From Zhengitettix transpicula (Eukaryota; Arthropoda; Insecta; Orthoptera; Tetrigidae): a stretch of 64,000 nt of DNA. A model generated the notes under the pieces. The model searched no databases. It was given only the letters and a program-made list of their open reading frames with translations, and was not told where the DNA came from. This document shows, piece after piece, positions 27,127 through 40,400 of the stretch. The stretch spans positions 53,833,895 through 53,897,894 of the forward strand of contig CM073590.1 in NCBI GenBank assembly GCA_037074705.1, given 5' to 3'. The position numbers were made by a program, and so were the translations under genes. Numbering within the stretch: position 1 is the first letter of the stretch; each line of letters begins with the position of its first letter.

Positions 27127-27631
27127 CTAATTTTATGGCTTGCAAAATGCTGAAAGTAAATTAGAAAACAAAATAAGAATGATACATATACAAAAATATG
27201 TCTTGGAAAAAACGGATTTCCTACTAGTGAGCACCGATATTTAGACGTTAGCACAGGAAATAATTTAAAAATCGAATCTAACGAGTCTTCAGACGTGTTC
27301 CATTCTATTAGTGTATTTCTATTTAATTGATGAATTAAAGCGACCCTATAAACGGTAGATATTGTTTCTTTTTTTTTCTCTTCATGGCGCTTGTAATACT
27401 TTACAGCGTTGCAAGATATTTTTGTTTTTATTGTTTAAGTGAAAGTCCAGTAGCCAAAAAAGGAAATGAAGAGGCATTTTGTGTAAGTCTTACCTGAGCG
27501 GGTGACCTTCGGGCCACGAATCTCCTCGATAGCGACGACGTTGAGTTTTGCGTCACAGGGATGAAGATGTTCAGTGCATCTTGCGGCGGAAGGCGGTTCA
27601 TGTGATTTTAAACTGTCGATTAGCCGAGGTG

Positions 27632-27653
27632 TGACGTCACGTGGTTATTTATA
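27632..27653 (+). promoter_or_regulatory. candidate promoter: CRE, overlapping E-box, TATA-like sequence
   Basis: A perfect TGACGTCA (27632-27639) overlaps CACGTG (27638-27643), followed by TATTTATA (27646-27653). GC-rich DNA follows to about 27840. It lies about 675 bp upstream of the exon at 28327, which contains an in-frame ATG (28329). It may drive a transcript beginning just upstream of the PNT module. Confidence 0.35.
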
Positions 27654-28326
27654 CCCCTGTCGCCTGTCCGAAGCCCGTGGGAAGCCGTGTCTGTTGGCGG
27701 CCCTGCGTCCTTGGTCCGGACTGCAGCAGACGTGGAAACAATTTGCCTGAGCAGCGGCCCGTGACTGAGTGCGGGGCCCGATCCTGATCCTCGTTCTCGT
27801 TATGATGTGCGCTGCATTAGCATTACGCTCCCCCGCTTACACCCTCTTTTCATTAGCCGCAAGCCCTCGCATACCGATTACCTTTCTATCGTGATATTTT
27901 ATATCAACATCGTATTGTATTTTTGATCTCAACATCTTTACATATTCAGTGCGTGGACTGTCATTTATCTCCTCACTACATTCTATTAGTGTAATACAGC
28001 CAAACTTTTGTCCGAATGGTGATTTATAGTCCTAGCCATCTATATTACAGTAAGTTCCTAATCCAATATTACTGCGTTCAGATACTGTCATCAGAAGTTC
28101 TCGATACTCCGCACAATAAAATGGACGTGTGAGATGTGACATCGTTTCATCTAATACTTGCAATGCGGCTCTCTAAATTCTTAGCACACGGCTAAATATT
28201 TTGACCGAGAAACGTATTATTTCTGTTTTTCCTTGTTCCGCGTAGAATATATTTTTAAAATGAAAAATTGTGAATATTTTGCTAGTAATTGTTGACATTG
28301 ACTGTACGTTATTTTCTGTTTCGCAG

Positions 28327-28443
28327 ACATGCCCACCCAAGTGCCCCCTCTTACGCCGGGCACCAACAAGAGGATGACGGATGCTCTTAAGTTGTCTTTC
28401 GCCTCGTGGGAGAAGGAGCAGCTGCGACTCGGCATCGTCAAAG
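28327..28443 (+). CDS. pnt: pnt exon: MAPK site and N-terminal flank of the PNT domain
   Basis: A pyrimidine-rich acceptor (ctgtttcgcag) precedes the exon and a GTAAGC donor follows. It starts and ends in phase 1. It encodes [16 protein letters not shown] and then an amphipathic stretch ending [15 protein letters not shown] followed by a basic helix matches the N-terminal region of the ETS1/2 PNT module; the Thr codon is 28353-28355 and corresponds to the ERK site (Thr38 in ETS1, Thr151 in PntP2). Phosphorylation there is known to raise activity and coactivator binding in the family. The Met codon at 28329 could act as an internal start if the candidate promoter at 27632-27653 is used. Confidence 0.93.
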
Positions 28444-31400
28444 GTAAGCTTCTTACCTCAGAAATTCTATTGGAGATTGCGCCAAAGTGAAAGTACGCCA
28501 TTGTCAGAACTACGCTAGAAAGTAGTTTGGTACACCCGAAGACCTGGACGTTATGCAATTACTGTTGAAAGGCGCGTAATGTGGAGTGTCGCGAATAGTC
28601 CACGTCCGTGAATGCGGTATGCGCCGACCGTAACGGATCACTTCCGCCGTGGATCCCCATATGGTGAGTTTGATTATTGTAGAGTATGTGAAATATGGCG
28701 GCGGCAGACACGGCCTTCCGGCGTGGACCAGCCCGCGTCATGTCACCGCTCCTCATGTATACAGACGCTATATACAGAAGCGTCACTTCCTCTTCGTCGC
28801 GCGCAAAGAACAACATTCTGCTCGAACAACAGGTAGGCGCCGGTAATTACGGAATCGTCAAAGAAAGGCATTGTCCCGTTCCTGCGTACCTGTTGCTCAG
28901 AGAGAACGAGATAATAAAAAGCCTTGTTTGACGTCGAGAGGTCCTGGAAGAACACAATTACAGGAAATGAGTCAGGTTGGTCCTGCTCCACCAGCCGCTC
29001 CCTGGAAGACGCTTCTTGGCTTAGGATAGTGTCTAAGGAATTCCTCGAGATAGTGATAGCACGGTTGCAGGGAGACTACCCGTCGCTGAACCGATAACTC
29101 GTTCCAAACGTTGTGAATTAACTGATCTGAGCGCAATGAATCGTTATTTACTTTGATTGCTTCAGTATGTTGGCTTATTTTAACTAAACATGATGTTGTC
29201 TACGGAGATGAAATTGTCGCGTAATTAAGCTTTTTCAATTGTAAGCGGAGTTGAAGGAAAGAGAGGATGTTTTGGCTGGCGTTGCGTGTTCCCGCCGCGC
29301 CGCATTCGTGAGAACCCGTGTAATGCAGGTTGCTTACCGAGGGCGCTCCCGTTCCTCATCATTATGTGTTTACGAATAAAAATTTTCTGCAATCGCGTAT
29401 CGCGAGCAAAGTCTGAGGGTTTGCATCGTATATTACGTAAATGATTACTGAATGTACGAATTTCTTCTGAGTAATTAAATCTCTGTTATTCGCAAATTAT
29501 ACTAATTCTTTGTTCGGTCCGCATTTTATTCAAAAATTCGTATCTACGTAAATGAATACTCTGACTAAAATGTTTCTAATCTTTGTATTTCTAAGTGAGA
29601 GTTTTATACGAGCCTTTGTACTGTAAGCGCTCCGTTTCTTTTTTCCGCGTGAATCCTAACGACCCGCGGCTTGCTCGCGCATCGCAGTCAAGGTCATGTA
29701 GAATTATGGTAATCTTGCAAGATTCGGTCTGGCAATTAGCACGGGGAAGATAAGCGCCACGGTCTCGAAAGCGAAGGTTCACTACAATGGCGGGACTTTC
29801 TCCTAATTACGGAGGGAGGTGTTTTGCGCAAGGCGGGTATTGTTGCGCGGCCCGGTCGAGGTTCGACGGTCTGGCCGTCGCGACGCTATCGGCTGTGCGC
29901 TATGCGGCTAGGGCAGGTACGCGCGCGTGTGCCTTGTTGACTCGGCTCCACAAACACTTGTCGCCCTCGACAAACACAAACACGCGCTGTTTGCGTTAGG
30001 ACCTCAATGGGCCCGCCACGGACACTCAATGGGGATGCGTGCCCCGCCTAAGATCGGGGGGGCCCATTCCAGGACCAAGTGAGAGCTGATAAACACACTT
30101 CAGTTTATTTCCAACCATCGGCGGCAAATGTCATCTGCTTATCGAATTAAACAATCTCACTTTCAACAAAGTAGAAAATAAAACTGGTTATTTACATAAC
30201 ACGGATTAAAGAGTAATATTTACGTAATTCGACTTCTCGCGAATTTTTTGTGATTACTTGAAAGTGTATAATGTGAAAGGTGAGACATATTTTGTTATAC
30301 TAGAAATTAAAATCAAATGAAAAGCCTGCATTCTGTGGAAATTCTGTTACAATCAAGCAGATGGCTTCAAGTCGTGACTATTTCGGGGTGAGGATCCTGT
30401 GTTTCATATGTTTCTGAGAAAATTTTTATAGTCTGTTAAAAATATATTCTTCTAATTAACATTAATATCATTTAAATAATAAAAAATAGCAGCCTTTTAC
30501 TAACAAAAAAGTTGTAATGCACAAATTTTAAACACGACGTTTCGTCTCTGATTGTGACCTCTTCGTGAGTATGGATGTGAAGTATACAGATGATGTTGAG
30601 TTAGATGTAAAATATATAAAAGTCTTTTAGTCAGCAAAAAATTTTATATTCATATTTTAAACAGGTCGTTAAGACTCTTATTGGGATTCATGTGTATGGG
30701 TGGTAGAATTATAAGAGAATGTAAGTTTTCAAAAAATTTAAATTACGGATTTCCACACTTTTAGGCCGAAATGACTGTTAATAACCACGTGTTTAATATT
30801 TGAATGTTAATTTTTTCTTGCTAGAAGACAACTATTTTTATTATTTAATTTAAATATGAAGTCGGATAGTTACGTCGCGTTACTATAGTAAATTACATAA
30901 TTTTCTGTAATATATGAAATATTAACATAATAAAATTTTAATTAAAGGATCAGGATGGAAGATTTTTACTCCATTCTTCAATTGAAAGTATAATAAAATA
31001 TTATTCGTCTACTTGGTAAATCTACGATATTACCGACATTGAGTGTACCTGAATATAAATGAATTGAACTTCTTAGCACTTCTTATATTCATGCTCAGAC
31101 GTTTTAGGCATTGCTAAAACTAATTTTTTTATTCCAAAAATTCGTTTGTTTCTGTACCTCATTGCAATGGTTGGGTTGGGCATTGTAAGTCCGGCCTATT
31201 TAATAGATGTATTTTCCCGTTCTTCTTACGTTCCGTATATACACTTCATTACCAATCCGGGTGTTACCTAAGGTGTTCGATTAATTTATTTTTTGGGATT
31301 ATACTTCTTCATTACTAGTTCATTAATAATTATATATATATATACACTAGTGTTTCCACCTGCTGCAAATATTTATTATTACTCAACTTTTCATTGGCTT

Positions 31401-34400
31401 GTTTCTGCTATCAGGTGAATAACGATTACTTGTGTTTAAGTTAATAACTAATAGTTACACCTTTAAAGTTCTCACTTTAATATATAAATGTATTAAACGC
31501 GTTTCGTATTTTATACTCCAAATAGTATCGAATTTAAAGCTCGGATTTTCAAATTATTCGCACTCCTCTGATTAGACAGTTACGTTCCCACTTACAAAAT
31601 ACAGATAATCATGTGGCCAATGTGCAAGCATTTAAAAATAAACAGCATAAAGCTATGAAATTTAAGTATGTGATATTATTATAAGTAATGACCCTAAATA
31701 GGAATAGTAACACAGGTTTTTGGTCTAGTCGACTTGACGTAGATTTGAGGTTACTTTACTGTCAGTTTGAAGTGCTGTGAGTATTTCTTAAACTAAAATA
31801 TTGAATAATTTGTCACTAGAAAATCGAAATTGTACCAGGCTATTTAGTTGATATTGACAATATCGTTTGAATAACTGCATTGTACAGAAAACTCTAAAAA
31901 GCATTCATATTTTAGTGAAATTGCTCCTTACAAGGTTAATTCATCTATTGACTTAGACTGAGACGTATCGCGCCGTAAGTATTAATTACTCCTAGTTTCA
32001 TACAGATCTAAGGTAATTAAAGAGTACAAAATTCTTTTATTATTTTGGTAAAGCTCAATTGTTTATGCAGTTAAAACATTGTTAGGATAAATTGTTAGCC
32101 TTCAGGAAGATTATGTTAGAAATTAAGCTATAATTCAGTTCTTAACAAAATGTTAAAATTAACAATGACTACGATTTAGTGATATAAAATAAAGTGAATT
32201 AATCATTTGAGACGACAATTATGCATTATTTTGATCTAGAAAACATTTGCGGAATTTGGAGGAGCACCCGTGAAGTTCGTGCTGAAGCTCTCGTTCGCTT
32301 TGAACTTTTTTTCTCTCTATCGGAGACCAGTGGGTGAATTAATAAATTGGTTTCCTGTGGTTGTTCACGTGCACGAGTCCGCGCAGAGGCGACGTTTTAC
32401 GGGCGACGAGACTCGAAAAGGCGCTGCGGCGTCCCGCACTGCTCAAAAATCCGCCGGACTTTTGTGCTCCGGAAGCGACGGGTGATTCCGGCGCGTGGCG
32501 TTGCCGTGGCGATGGCGCCAATTAGGCGTCCAGGTCTGTGCGGGTGCAGCGGCCGTGCTGATTGCCTGGGGCTGATTAGTGGATCATCTGCACCACCCGG
32601 AGCGACACCCAGAACAAGCTACAAACTAAACTTAAACCTATTTATAAACACTACTCATCCATTAATACGGAAGATAAGGAGATCCGAAAACTGTTCCCCA
32701 TTTCAATTAGAATTGAGCATTAAGTTCCTAAACGGGAACGTGCCATGAAGGATAAGTTGGAGGTAAAATCAGAACTATTTGAAAGCTTTAAAGAAAATGT
32801 GAAAGATTTTGAAATGTGTTTCAGTTAAATAAATTGAAAGATTTGTTTCCCTTGCAAATAATTTACAGCGAGTTAGTGGTTATGTAATCCTGGAAAGTCT
32901 TGGAAACACGGTAAAATGAGAAAACCCGGAGCAAGTGAGGATAAAGTCGAAATTAAAAATCAGATAGACAAATATTTATGTAAACCTGCGGTGTGTGAAG
33001 GTTGTGAGATGAGAAAATAGATCAGAAACTGATAGAATCGGTCATGTAATAGATAATTCCACAAAAGGATTTTTTATTTCTACCCCCCCCCCCTCCGCAT
33101 TCCCATGTTTTCCCTGTCGATGCCTTACCGGGCTACACAGACAGATATTTTCTATGTTGTTTCTGAATTTTACTGTTTAATTTGTATCTAGATTGCAGAA
33201 AATTAAAGTCTTAAAACAAGACCGTGGTTGAATTACTACGCCAAAGCGCTCTTAGTTGCACTTGAAAGTATTATCAATCAAAACAATAGTGTTTGGCATC
33301 TATAGGGATTTTTCAGCCGCCTTCCATCTATTAGTTTATAACATGTAACTGATCTCCTTTCTGATAATCCATTTTCAGTTCCAAATTGTAGTGTAAGGTC
33401 CTTCACTTCTGAGTCTAAGCAGAAGTTCTCTTGATATGTGCCACTATATTCAACACATAGGAAGCGGCGTTTAAACTTTTTGCGTCGGAAATTGCAGTTA
33501 CAATCAGACACATAAAATGATTCGAACCGTGTGAGACTAGGCTAAGGCCACGACGTTTCGATGGCTGTGACTGCCATCTTTGTCAAGTAAAGTCAATAAC
33601 TTTATACCGCTGGCGATGACCGCCATCGAAACGTCGTGGACTAAACCTAGGATCACTCTGGTGTAAGCAGAAAAAGTACTTATAGTTCTTATAGATTCTT
33701 TGCAGTTTTACTTAGAGTTGTTGCATAGTGTCGGCTTAGGGAAGGAATTCTAATTAGTGTTCAAAATAATGTAGCTATACAAAAAAACATTCGTTAGGAT
33801 ATACAAATCACTTTGATTTTTGCTGTCTCTGAAATATTAGTTTCACATTTAAAGATTTTTTGTTATTGAAGCTGTAATGGAAGACTACTTGTAATATTTA
33901 TCAGATTATTATGATTATTAATCACAGTTTATTCATTTTATCCACATTGAGCCCGTCATGATTATCAAGACTCATAAAACTGTTTACGAAAATAAGACCT
34001 GGTGAAATCAGTCCCGCTTTAATGATGTGTGTTACCGTCGCCTCTATCAAATCTGGAATAGTATTTTTATCTTTGCTAACATATTCTTTTCTTGTATTCG
34101 AGAAAATCTCATTACTTTATCTCCAATTTTGTCAATTTTACAAGATACAACGCCTAAAATGATGAAAATACAAATTAAAAAATTTAAAGAATTTTCTTTG
34201 AAACCAATTCCATTGATTATCAATATATATTTTTATAAACAAAAGTATTTTGATGGTAAATCGCAATTGCGTGTCTTCGTTAATCCTGACGCGCTCATTA
34301 GCAATGTGTTCTATTTTGCAAACAGTTGAATTGAAACTTACGTAATGTGACCGTGTAAATTTTATTGTTCTCGTACCTGAGCACGCTCGACAAGGCCAAC

Positions 34401-37400
34401 AAGTACTATGACCGCTATAAATGTCTGTGAGCTACCAAACCATCACATTTCATGCATTATTCAACATATTGAGCAATGTATTGTTGCGGCGAAAATAATT
34501 CAATTGTCAGCTATAATTTTTTTTAGAAAAAAGTATTTAGAGTCTATAAGAAATTGCATTATAAGCAGGAATTCATTCGTATTTCGTAAACTGCCTTTTT
34601 TACGTCGAGTAGAGAAGCATAATATTCGGACAAAAAGTAAAAAAAGTTTCTCCTAAGTATATATCGATTTAGATGTAAACTTGTATGAAATAATTTAGAA
34701 TATATATATTAATATTGCAGATTATTAATGTCAATATTATTTAATAAAAATCCATTTGTGGCTACGTATTTAATGAGTATTGTAGCTTCGAATTTTCCAG
34801 TATATAGTTATAAAACTCGACCAGACCTACATGAAAATTCATTCATATTTGTATAACAATATTTCGGTGACCTACTTATTCAATAAGCAAAAACATATTA
34901 CATTCCAATTTAAATGCTTTTTATTAAATAATAAAATTTATGAATTTGTCTTAGTTTGATTATTCAATAATTATTTTTACACGGAATACAATCTCTTCAA
35001 AACTAATATATTCTGAAATCCTATAAACAGTTTGACTCATTTGGTTGGGACTTGCGAATTTAAGAATGATAAAGCTAACAAGTTAACACAATGAAATTTG
35101 GATTTGGAAATAAAGAACTCAAATACAATTTTCAGGTAAAAATATGCATAAATAAAAGGATGTTGTATGGGTTCAAACAACATGAAAATGACATTTGTTA
35201 AAAACTTTTGTTTGTTCGAATCGAAATGTTTCTTTGATTGTATATTAAACAAGTAATTTAAATTTTTGTCCCTGCAAAGGACTCGATTCGGATTTTGGCA
35301 GTGGTATTAAGAAATTTGATAAATATCGTATGGGTTATTCCATTGACTATAATAGCAGAAATTATGAAAGTGGAAGGAGAAAGAAATAACGTTTCGAACC
35401 ATAAAAAAGGCTCTGTTTGTCCCCGACGGATACATGAGTCCGAGAATTCCATAGAGAAATACACCTATTGTAGAAAGTCAGTTCTCAAGTCTACATATCT
35501 ACGCAAGGATCGTGCTCGATAATGGCGTTAACGAACAATTGATTAGCAAAGCGATATTTAGTATCAGCATCTTTACCGAATGCTGGAAGTGGGCGCGTGG
35601 TGTGGGTAGATCTTCTTATAATTTACTCCATGGTATCGTGTGTTGGAAGCGTACTTCGTACTACCTCATTCATCATGAGTTACCGAACGTCTGAGGGTAA
35701 TTCGGTCGCCGTGGCCGAATCGCTTCACATGACGCCTTCATTCGGAGGAGCCAATAAGGAATGTAATAGACGGACCTCCTTCGCCGGGTCTTGACAAGAT
35801 AACTGCAATACTGAGTGACGTCACTCCTCGGGGAACAAAGGAAGATAGCATGGCGTGACTAATTCGTCGTCTTGAGCTCATGCAAGCTCGCCGTTGTGCC
35901 GCCGCCATCGCCATAGCCACCGCCACATTGTCCGATGCGGGCTCGGCTCTGATTTCAGAGCTCTTGGGCGCCAGATAGGGTTGCAAGCCCAAGCCCTCGC
36001 CCACACATACTCAATCACATTCTACCCGTGCAAACAATCTACGATCAGTTGTCACGTGATTCTTGCCATGATGAGATACGCGAACTTTGGCTTACGTAAA
36101 TAACATCGACGAACACTTACCCTTGGCATTCTGTACTCATAGATTACACTTCTACGAAAAAGTGTGCGTAATGTATAATTACTTCTCTGAAGACTCGTAA
36201 CACGTCGTAAGGCATTGCTTGAGGATGCTCTGCCACGTGCATCTGGTGGCGTGTGAGAAAACCTGGCTACTCTATGATGTTTTAAATTCAGTAAGTCTAC
36301 AATTTCAAGTACTTATTATATATATACATATGTATATATATATATATATACATACATATATATGCCTTAATATCTCCATATTCCTCTATAGGTTTTACAA
36401 ATATCTCTGTTACACAACTGAATCTTGGGAACTTTTCTTAGTTCAATTAAACTTATAAACATCTCTTATTACGAATATCAAGTTCTTAAAATAGTCTACA
36501 ATTTTTATTTTGAGCTGAAATTAAAATAAGCGATATTCAGTGTTCTGTTCTTGTAATACAGTACACTAGTAAACGTAGGCTCTGTTGTTTGTTTATTAAT
36601 TATAATTTCCAAACTACACTAATTGAGGTACAAGATCTTTCCCGATAATTGAGTGATGGAATCATTCTCGTGTTTCCGCTGTGGTTGTACAGGTTCGCAG
36701 CTACGTTTCTACGGGTAAGCACTACCATGAAGAAGATGCCATTGTCAGCCTGACGAAACGTCGTTTGTACACATGTACAACCCGAGTACGATTGTTTCAT
36801 TTTAATTAGCAATTAATCACACTTCCACGTACAAACTTAGTTTTAAATCTGATACAAATTCTGTAAAAAACCGAACTGAAGCATGCGAACTTGTAAATCT
36901 TAATGAATGTAAAGAAACTTGTACATGAACGTTATAGTTTTCAGTATCTATCGTTAACAAATTGCTGCCTTAAAGATCAGATAATACTAGCATAACGATT
37001 TCGAAACATCGTTCTATAAGAAATGAAAAAACTTTAATATGTTACCTGTGTTCGTAAGCAATTATGAAGTTGTCGAAAAGAAGTAAAAGTTTTTTCTACA
37101 GAATACAGCCGTTTCGCTAACTCACGTTTTCAATTTTATTGAAATTCATCATTTAAATATAAACACACAGTACAATTGAAAATAGAGAAAAACTATTATG
37201 CTTCAGCATTGGAGTAAAAATCGCGAGTAAAAAAAACAGAATTAGCTCCAAATGTAATTTAATCGTTATTTTTGGCATAAATGTCTTTGAATAGAACAAA
37301 TTTGTTTTATAACTTAAGGGTTCTTAAATTTCTTTTTTTTTAAAAAAAAAAAAGTGAATGTAATTTTTAGTCAGTTTAACTTAAACCCCAATAAGTTTTT

Positions 37401-40400
37401 ATTCTGAAATACGAAATTTGAAAGTGATGGCAGTAATAAACGTTATTAAATGGGAAAGTTTTCCTCTGTAATTTAAGGAACTTACTTCAATTTAGCAGCA
37501 TGCATCACGTAATTTATTTAAGTATAACTCAAAATGACAGTTGTAATTAAAAATATTTCACGTGTGTATACGTATGAATAGTTTTTACGTTAAAAGAAAA
37601 ATCCGCTTCATAGTACTCTTTCACTATGTATGTTTAAATATTTGATGTTCATTGTATAATTCTTTAACTTTTATGTGACTTCTTAATGCACTCAATTATT
37701 CAAATTTTAACATTTTTTAAATACCAGCATGATAAATATTTTATTTAGCAATTAACGAATTCAGTTAAATATACAGATATAATTATCATTTTTCTGAGTT
37801 AAATATGAAAGTTTGTATGTTAAGATCATATTCAGTCATTGTAAAGTATAATAAAAGTGGGGTGGAAATAATTTCAAAACTTAATTCAAATTAACGTGGT
37901 AAAAAATGCGCAATTGGTTGTTTGTTTAGCATTGAGAAAAAGTCACACTGTTGGAAATTTGATGGTGAGTTTGTTCTTGCAAAATATCATTTAGTCCACA
38001 TGAAATACTATAACGTAGCTTTCAGTCGTCGAGCGTGCAAACAAGAACTACCGATGAGAGATCTTGAGGCTTTTGTAGCTTACCGCAACTTCTCCGCTTT
38101 TGGTGTCTACGTGATGTGAATGAGAAGTGTTCGTAGCTCACTGTGAACGACCGATGTTCCTTGACGTCGCATTGTTCCCATGTTGTGAAATCGTATTTCA
38201 AACGATCAAAATTTCAGGATACATTGTGTACCTACAGCGACTTGATTTTATTTCTTACGGTTAGTAAACAAGTTCTAGATTATATTTTTTGAAGGTGAAG
38301 CTGTGTTCCCAGAGCAATCCCTCTCTAATCATCGGAAGGGCGTTGGACAATTACCATGTGCTCGACCTGACTGATGCAGGTTGTTCAGGGTTTTACCTGC
38401 CGGTTTACGATCATTTAATTATAGTCTGACGGCTCTAGTTAAGACTTGATTATCTTGGTCTCCGTTCGGCGTCCCTCTTTCTATGCTGTTAGAAGAATTT
38501 TGCCACAGTCTGGATTACCCCCAAGTTTCCTGTTTCTTCGAAAAAGATAAACAGACTTTTCTTTTGAATGTGGGATTAAAGGACTATAAAAAAACTAGGA
38601 ACTTCCAGCTTCTGACTTGTTCCCTCTCCTGCATGTTATATTAAACCATTCTATGGGCACCAGATATCAGCACGAGATGATGTATTCCACATGGGTCTGA
38701 ATTTGGGAGAATACGACCGTGTCACTGTTTATATAAAGTAATTCGTACTTATATGACTCAGTTTTGTACTCAAATGAAAGACATCTGAGCATAGTTACTG
38801 GCGCGGAACTGCCGTGAGCGAACTGTATTAAGTGTGATTCTCGTATTGTAAATTGGAGAAACATCTTTCTTTTCTAGGATTTTCTCGTATTTTATTTATT
38901 CTGATGCCTCGTTTGGCTTTGAACGTGATGACGTTGCATAACAAGTATATTATTTGTTTGCAGATCCTCGGCAATGGAACGAGACTCATGTTGCACACTG
39001 GCTGAACTGGGCCATCCGCGAGTTCTCGTTGGAGGGTGTGAGTACCATGCACCATCTCCACATGCGGGGAAAAGACATTTGCAACATGGGCAAGGAAGCT
39101 TTCCTCGCCAGGACGCCGCCATTCATGGGCGACATTCTCTGGGAGCACCTCGAAATCCTGCAGAAAGGTAATCAGAGGCGTCAAAACAAAACAGAAAATA
39201 CTGGTCTGGCTATGATTCAATCTTACTTTCAAACATAGGCATAAAGCGTAAAATAATTAAAATTTCTTAATTTTTTACTTTTGTAGCTAAAGGTTTGAAA
39301 TTTATATGACCGGAATTATTTACAATTTGTGTCATTGTGCTAATATTCTCATCACACTTTCGGTTGACGGATTCTATGAATTTATAAACGTTGGATATGC
39401 AAAATAGTATTCACCATTTCAGCCATGCTTTATAATTAACGTTTATATTTTTTAATGCATCATTAAAGTTATGTTTTTGACAAAGGGTGATCATAGTTGA
39501 GTAGCCAATCTTTTTTGTTTTTTTATCTTATTCACATTTTTGTGTGTGAAATGATTCCCTCTACACAAATATCTCCAGCAGCAGTGAGTTCTTGTTTTAC
39601 GAATAAATTATATCGAGACTATGAGAGATTACTACTCAAGCTCTCATATTTGTATTGTGACATTTCCGTCGTGACAAAGCCCCAGCACGCCCACATACAT
39701 CGACGGCTTCCGTGGAAAAAGTGAGGCGAGCTTCGGGGGAACTGACGAAATGGACACGACGCAAAGTGTCGCCGAGCTGTGTATGTCTACGAGGAAGGTT
39801 GAATACAGGCGTTATGGAAACAATCGAAATGAAGACACGTCCGCAAGGTATTCCACTTTGACACATTTCACTGTTCTCTGAGGCCGTGGAATTGGCCGGC
39901 AAGATGGCGTCCTTCTAGGTCAAGTATTAATTGTTAAGGAAATACCGGAGCCACGTCTGTTCTGTAATAATTGTGTGTGTGTGCGTGAATTTTGGACGTT
40001 TTCAGACTTGACTTTATGTATCGGATTAGAATGAATCATCTTGGAGTGCTTGATTATCGGCACCGTCATTCACTTGTCAAGTATTGTAGCCACTTGACGA
40101 GGGTTTAAGTAGGCGTTTGTATGTCGCAGCTGACGTGAGGAGGCCAGATATGGGAAGTAGCGGTCAGGTAAGTGCGGAGGTTTTGGCTGCCTGGACTGTA
40201 CCCGTTTCCGGCGCGGCGTCCGGCCCAGCACTTCCTCGTGCACCAGACACAACAACGCTGCAATTCCAGCAAATATGGCCTACATTTCAAGGTGGAACAG
40301 CTTTTGTCTCCGTGGCCGCACCTCGCGCCTTCGTGGGAAACTGCGTCATGGCGTAGCTCAACAAAGACCTCCATATCGTGACTATTGAGAAACTCCGCTC

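Larger units (their letters stand above)
16571..28326 (+). other. DNA before the first certain pnt exon, intron if 16528-16570 is used
   Basis: Eleven kilobases without a recognisable exon. It contains a Penelope-like foldback (17669-17809), a TA microsatellite (23430-23451), the E-box cluster (24428-24712), a duplicated 120-bp segment (25740 and 27009), a second foldback (26695-26790) and the CRE/TATA-like group (27632-27653). Confidence 0.5.
28444..38963 (+). other. pnt: 10.5-kb pnt intron
   Basis: Contains foldback remnants (30534-30575, 33525-33665, 36681-36785), a run of 11 C (33083-33093), an interrupted TA/CA tract (about 36318-36364) and one diverged copy of the three-copy repeat (38325-38522). 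GC-rich stretches at 28600-29050 and 29780-30070 hold open frames on several frames and strands without domains. Confidence 0.8.

Noticed and set aside
37320..37360. T/A homopolymer palindrome
   Set aside because: A simple T-run followed by an A-run; not informative in AT-rich DNA.
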